Program-made: the position numbers and the translations under genes
From: Leptolyngbya sp. SIO4C1
GTDB lineage: Bacteria; Cyanobacteriota; Cyanobacteriia; Phormidesmidales; Phormidesmidaceae
Direction: 5' to 3'
Length of the DNA stretch: 8,421 bases
Assembly: GCA_010671975.1 (NCBI GenBank)
Contig: JAAHIA010000214.1
Location: 1-8,421, forward strand
Part shown: positions 5,899 to 8,421 of the stretch, piece after piece
Layout: every line of letters begins with the position of its first letter
How positions within the stretch are numbered: position 1 is the first letter of the stretch
Notes under the pieces: generated by a model
What the model was told of the DNA's origin: nothing
The model's database searches: none
What the model saw: only the letters and a program-made list of their open reading frames with translations

Positions 5899-6921
5899 CT
5901 AATCTTTCAGCAGTGCGGTGGGCATGTCTTCTCCTAAATACTCGCGAGTAGGGGCCTCAAAGCCGCAAGACGTGCCGTCTGTGTGCACTACCTCATCTTC
6001 CCAGGGCAGCCGATAGTGACCGGCGACCATATCTTTCATGTAGGTGTAGGGACAGTCTTGAGCGCCGCCTTTGACTGCGACATAGCCGCGATGACCGAAC
6101 TGATAGATGTTGTTCTCTACGCCCCAATACTTACGGGCCTCGCGCACCAGATCGGGGCGCACTTCTGCAGTAATAATTTCATCAGGACGGTGGCTGCCCA
6201 TTGCCAGCGGTTCGCCATCAAAGTTGATAATCATGCCTTCGCCCATCGAGTCGAAGGTGCCGTCGCTACCGCACATACAAACAGACGCAGTCGCCATCAG
6301 GTTGCAAAAGGCATTCGCCTGGTTGGTAATGCGCCAGCTGTGACGAATCGGTGCGGTGTAGCCAGCGGTGCGAATCATGATTTCAGCACCTTTGTAAGCA
6401 CATTCTCTGGCCATCTCAGGAAACATGCCATCGTGGCAGATAATCAGCGCCAGCTTACTGCCGTTCGGCCCTTCGCAAACCGGAATGCCAATGTTGCCAG
6501 GCTCCCAAGGCTCGACGGGCACCCAGGGGTGCAGCTTACGATAGTAGAGCTTCAGGTCGCCGCGATTGTCAATGATGAGCCCGCTGTTGTAAGGGTTACC
6601 CTCAGGATTGTGCTCCATGATAGAAAAGCAGCCCCAGATTTGATGGTCGACACAGGCTTGCTGAAAAGCCTCAATTTCTGGTCCATCGAGCCGACACATA
6701 ATCGCCGGGTTGGTATTCATCGACAGTCCGTGCAGCGAATATTCGGGAAAAACTACTAGATCCATCGTGGGCAGATTGCGCCGCGCCTTGGCAACCATCT
6801 CGCAAATTCGCTGCGTCTGAGCCGCCAGGTCATCTGGGGTGACCACGTTGGGCAGCTGCAGCTGCACCATGCCTAGCACAACACCGTTGGGAGTTTTATT
6901 CAGACCACCGAGTCCACTCAT
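5899..6921 (-). CDS. amiF: formamidase (nitrilase superfamily, AmiF type)
   Basis: A 340-residue cytoplasmic nitrilase-superfamily amidase, close in length to the characterised formamidases and aliphatic amidases. The Glu-Lys-Cys triad is visible as E60 (VVFPEYS), K129 (YYRKLHPW) and C162 (IICHDGM), plus the accessory E137 in VPVEPWEPG. The segments PVCEGPNGSKLALIICHDGM (147-166), GVENNIYQFGHRGYVA (near 267-282), then TYMKDMVAGHYRLPWED, resemble the Helicobacter formamidase AmiF more than the aliphatic amidase AmiE, which has ICDDGNYPE and a different C-terminus. The expected reaction is formamide to formate plus ammonia; other short amides are possible. ATG 6921 is preceded by AGGA eight bases upstream, a good ribosome binding site. 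It is the first gene of the leftward operon with the two cysteine hydrolases and the ATPase. The 116-base spacer upstream is the likely site of the operon promoter, but no convincing -35/-10 pair is seen. Confidence 0.9.
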   Translation of the reverse strand: MSGLGGLNKTPNGVVLGMVQLQLPNVVTPDDLAAQTQRICEMVAKARRNLPTMDLVVFPEYSLHGLSMNTNPAIMCRLDGPEIEAFQQACVDHQIWGCFSIMEHNPEGNPYNSGLIIDNRGDLKLYYRKLHPWVPVEPWEPGNIGIPVCEGPNGSKLALIICHDGMFPEMARECAYKGAEIMIRTAGYTAPIRHSWRITNQANAFCNLMATASVCMCGSDGTFDSMGEGMIINFDGEPLAMGSHRPDEIITAEVRPDLVREARKYWGVENNIYQFGHRGYVAVKGGAQDCPYTYMKDMVAGHYRLPWEDEVVHTDGTSCGFEAPTREYLGEDMPTALLKD

Positions 6922-7037
6922 AGGATTTTCCTGATTAGAGACTTATTCAATGTAAGGCCGAGCGGGTTTGCGGTTTGTGACGATGGCTGCAAGAAGTTCT
7001 GTCGATTTTTACAAGCAGCGACAGAACTGCCTAAAGT
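6922..7037 (-). promoter_or_regulatory. upstream spacer of the amiF operon, promoter not resolved
   Basis: These 116 bases separate the stop of the gene ending at 7038 from the formamidase start and must hold any promoter specific to the leftward operon. Besides the inverted repeat at 6995-7028 I see an AT-rich patch (TTACATTGAATAAG on the - strand) about 20-35 bases before the ATG that could supply a -10. No matching -35 is seen. An NtcA-type GTA-N8-TAC site is not present; the nearest candidate is GTA-N8-CAG. Confidence 0.35.
6995..7028. repeat. perfect 10-bp inverted repeat with 14-base loop in the amiF upstream spacer
   Basis: Arms AGTTCTGTCG (6995-7004) and CGACAGAACT (7019-7028) are exact reverse complements around the loop ATTTTTACAAGCAG. 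On the - strand the repeat begins nine bases after the stop of the gene ending at 7038 and lies about 73 bases before the formamidase ATG. It could be the terminator of the upstream gene, although no T-run follows the stem, or a binding site controlling the amiF operon. Confidence 0.7.
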
Positions 7038-8421
7038 TTATCTAGAGCCCGCAGCTTTCTCCTGCAAATCCGCCAGCCACTGCTGCCGCTCGACGGAGCC
7101 GAGCTGTCCTAAATCATCGGTTTGAAACTGCTGCTGCAGCGCTTCTCTCACCTGCCAAGCTGACCAGCCGAGTCGAGCCAGCTGCCGCGCGATCGCAGCG
7201 CCTAGCTCAGTTTGTTCAGGCTCATCGCTGGGGATTGCCAGCAGCTGGGCATATCGCTGCGGCTGCGCCTCTAGCCAGCGCCCGGCCTCAGCCATCAAAA
7301 TTGGGTCGGCAGAGCTGATAAAGTCACGCATGCGCAGGTAGATCTCAGGCTGATAGCTCGGCTGCGGCTGCGGACGCTGCGATCGCACTTTGGCTAAATC
7401 TGCTCGAATGCGATCGCGAATCTCTGCAGAATTACTACCCTTACCCTGCAGAGAGAGACTTTCTAGATCGCTAGAAAGCTGAACTGACAAGACATTACTG
7501 CCTACTGTGGGTAATAAGCTTGTAACGCTAGCAGAGCGAGCTGCGCCCACAGCGCAGGCTCGCTCGCTAATAATTTCAGAATTTTCTGAGACTTCGGCTT
7601 CTTCCATATCTGCAACTGACTCAGGATGCCAAAGAGTGCGATAGCGATAGAGTGAAGCACCGCCGATGCCATAGTCTAAAAGCGCCTTAAATCGAGCAGT
7701 CGCCTTGAGCGGCAGGTTTTCTTTAGAAATTAGATCGGCGACTGCCTGACTGATTTTCTCCTGCGTCGCTCGGGCCTGCTGCTGATTCCAGCTTTCAGTA
7801 ACTGCTAACTTAGCTTGAGAACTACTGGCTTTTTGCCCGTAGGGAAAATAGTGACTGTTTTCAACACATCTGGCCCAGTCAGCAGCGCGGACTTCAATCT
7901 CATGCTGATGGCGGCACCAGTCGCGATAGCCAGGCAGCGCGATCGCAATATCTACAATCTTTTGGGCTAGAGCTGTGCCAGCAAGCGGCGCCTCGCCTGT
8001 GATCACCTGATGAAATATATAGGTTCTCATTGCAATTCGACCCAGCAGCCGATTGGTCTGTCCTGGCCCGGTCCAGCCTGATTCAATTTCTATATTCAGA
8101 TCGTTTAAGAATTTGTCTGCCTTAATTGAAAGATAGTGGCGCTGCAATCGCCGCTTCAGTAGTCGACTTAGCATCGCAGTATCGAGCTGATTGCGATCGC
8201 GGCAGCGCTGCCACTGCCGCACAAAAGCGGTAGGGCTGCTCCAAATAGGCTGCAGATTTACAGAATCTAATAGATAAGAACCTGACTGCAGTGGTAAACG
8301 ATGTGCATTAAACAGCGTTGGTTTCTCAGCTTGATAAGTTTTAGGGTTAGGAAAAATCTCAAGCTGACCTGGCTTAATGGTAAATCCTCTATCAGCCAGC
8401 AGCTGGTGCAGCCCCTGACCT
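7038..8421 (-). CDS. large unrecognised cyanobacterial-type protein, 5' end outside window
   Basis: The reading frame is open from 8420 to the TAG at 7038, so 460 C-terminal residues are visible. The GTG at 8222 is only an internal valine codon, because 66 uninterrupted codons precede it. From the visible N-terminus: LADRGFTIKPGQLEIFPNPK, then FNAHRLPLQSGSYLLD. This 'EIFPN...RLPL..G.YL' arrangement recalls the end of archaeo-eukaryotic-type primase (AEP) domains, a weak call from memory. After it come a helical, charged segment, a Trp/His/Cys-containing stretch (GYRDWCRHQHEIE, then SHYFPYG), and a possible helix-turn-helix (ARFKALLDYGIGGASLYRYR followed by TLWHP). Then follows a low-complexity Ser/Glu/Ala linker and a Gln-rich helical C-terminus. 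No catalytic function can be assigned. It carries five of the window's ten HIP1 sites. It runs in the same direction as amiF but is separated by 116 bases and a hairpin, so it is probably a separate unit. Confidence 0.8.
   Translation of the reverse strand, partial: GQGLHQLLADRGFTIKPGQLEIFPNPKTYQAEKPTLFNAHRLPLQSGSYLLDSVNLQPIWSSPTAFVRQWQRCRDRNQLDTAMLSRLLKRRLQRHYLSIKADKFLNDLNIEIESGWTGPGQTNRLLGRIAMRTYIFHQVITGEAPLAGTALAQKIVDIAIALPGYRDWCRHQHEIEVRAADWARCVENSHYFPYGQKASSSQAKLAVTESWNQQQARATQEKISQAVADLISKENLPLKATARFKALLDYGIGGASLYRYRTLWHPESVADMEEAEVSENSEIISERACAVGAARSASVTSLLPTVGSNVLSVQLSSDLESLSLQGKGSNSAEIRDRIRADLAKVRSQRPQPQPSYQPEIYLRMRDFISSADPILMAEAGRWLEAQPQRYAQLLAIPSDEPEQTELGAAIARQLARLGWSAWQVREALQQQFQTDDLGQLGSVERQQWLADLQEKAAGSR
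7534..7565. repeat. GC-rich 13-bp hairpin inside the linker of the 7038-8421 gene
   Basis: The arms GAGCGAGCTGCGC (7534-7546) and GCGCAGGCTCGCTC (7552-7565) pair along 13 bases with one bulged base, around the loop CCACA. On the coding strand it encodes ERACAVGAARS within a low-complexity linker. A hairpin this strong inside a coding sequence suggests a small palindromic insert that keeps the frame. Confidence 0.65.

Larger units (their letters stand above)
405..8200. repeat. ten dispersed HIP1 palindromes (GCGATCGC)
   Basis: I located exact copies starting at 405, 673, 844, 1953, 3081, 7189, 7379, 7410, 7939 and 8193. HIP1 is an over-represented octamer of many cyanobacterial genomes, so this density supports a cyanobacterial source. 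No exact copy was found between 3089 and 7188. Confidence 0.85.

Noticed and set aside
5983..6759. Long open frame on the + strand opposite the formamidase (258 codons)
   Set aside because: It lies entirely antisense to a well-conserved amidase, has no recognisable motifs and no operon context, and the composition is explained by the codon bias of the opposite strand.
6922..7037. NtcA nitrogen-control site upstream of amiF
   Set aside because: The closest match on the - strand is GTA-N8-CAG rather than GTA-N8-TAC, without a properly spaced -10.
8220..8222. GTG as the start of the right-hand gene
   Set aside because: The same frame continues without a stop through the window edge, and the upstream residues look like real protein, so the codon is internal.
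1..8421. CRISPR array, tRNA, rRNA, transposase or attachment sites
   Set aside because: No regularly spaced repeats, no tRNA or rRNA sequence that I recognise and no transposase or integrase motifs were found on either strand.

Overview
The window looks like a cyanobacterial chromosome segment. It carries ten copies of the palindrome GCGATCGC (HIP1, a cyanobacterial hallmark), a run of short heptamer repeats of a kind common in cyanobacterial spacers, and GC content that I judge by eye to be in the mid-fifties percent. I cannot name the genus. The right-hand gene resembles proteins I associate with cyanobacteria.

Layout. Positions 1-2812 (+ strand) hold the distal part of a transport operon. 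It comprises the C-terminal end of a BMP/PnrA-type substrate-binding protein whose frame is broken near position 77, two permeases of the nucleoside/ribose-like ABC class, and a 132-residue stand-alone relative of the allophanate hydrolase C-terminal domain. Positions 6921-2845 (- strand) hold a convergent, tightly packed operon. Its order is a formamidase (AmiF-like), a biuret-hydrolase-like cysteine hydrolase, the double-ATPase subunit of the same transporter class, and a second, diverged cysteine hydrolase of the same family. The two operons meet tail to tail with 32 bases between them. Positions 7038-8421 (- strand) hold the C-terminal 460 residues of a large unrecognised protein that is open at the window edge.

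How the parts fit together. The transporter would import a small nitrogenous compound. The isochorismatase-fold enzymes would release ammonia from ureide-type molecules such as biuret (and possibly triuret or a related compound). The allophanate-hydrolase-C-like protein fits the next intermediate, allophanate. The formamidase would release ammonia and formate from formamide. I infer an organic-nitrogen scavenging locus. No amidase domain of allophanate hydrolase, no urease and no regulator is visible in the window. The frameshift in the binding-protein gene raises the question of whether the importer still works in this strain.

There is no gene-free stretch over 300 bases. The longest spacer is 116 bases (6922-7037) and contains a perfect 10-bp inverted repeat.
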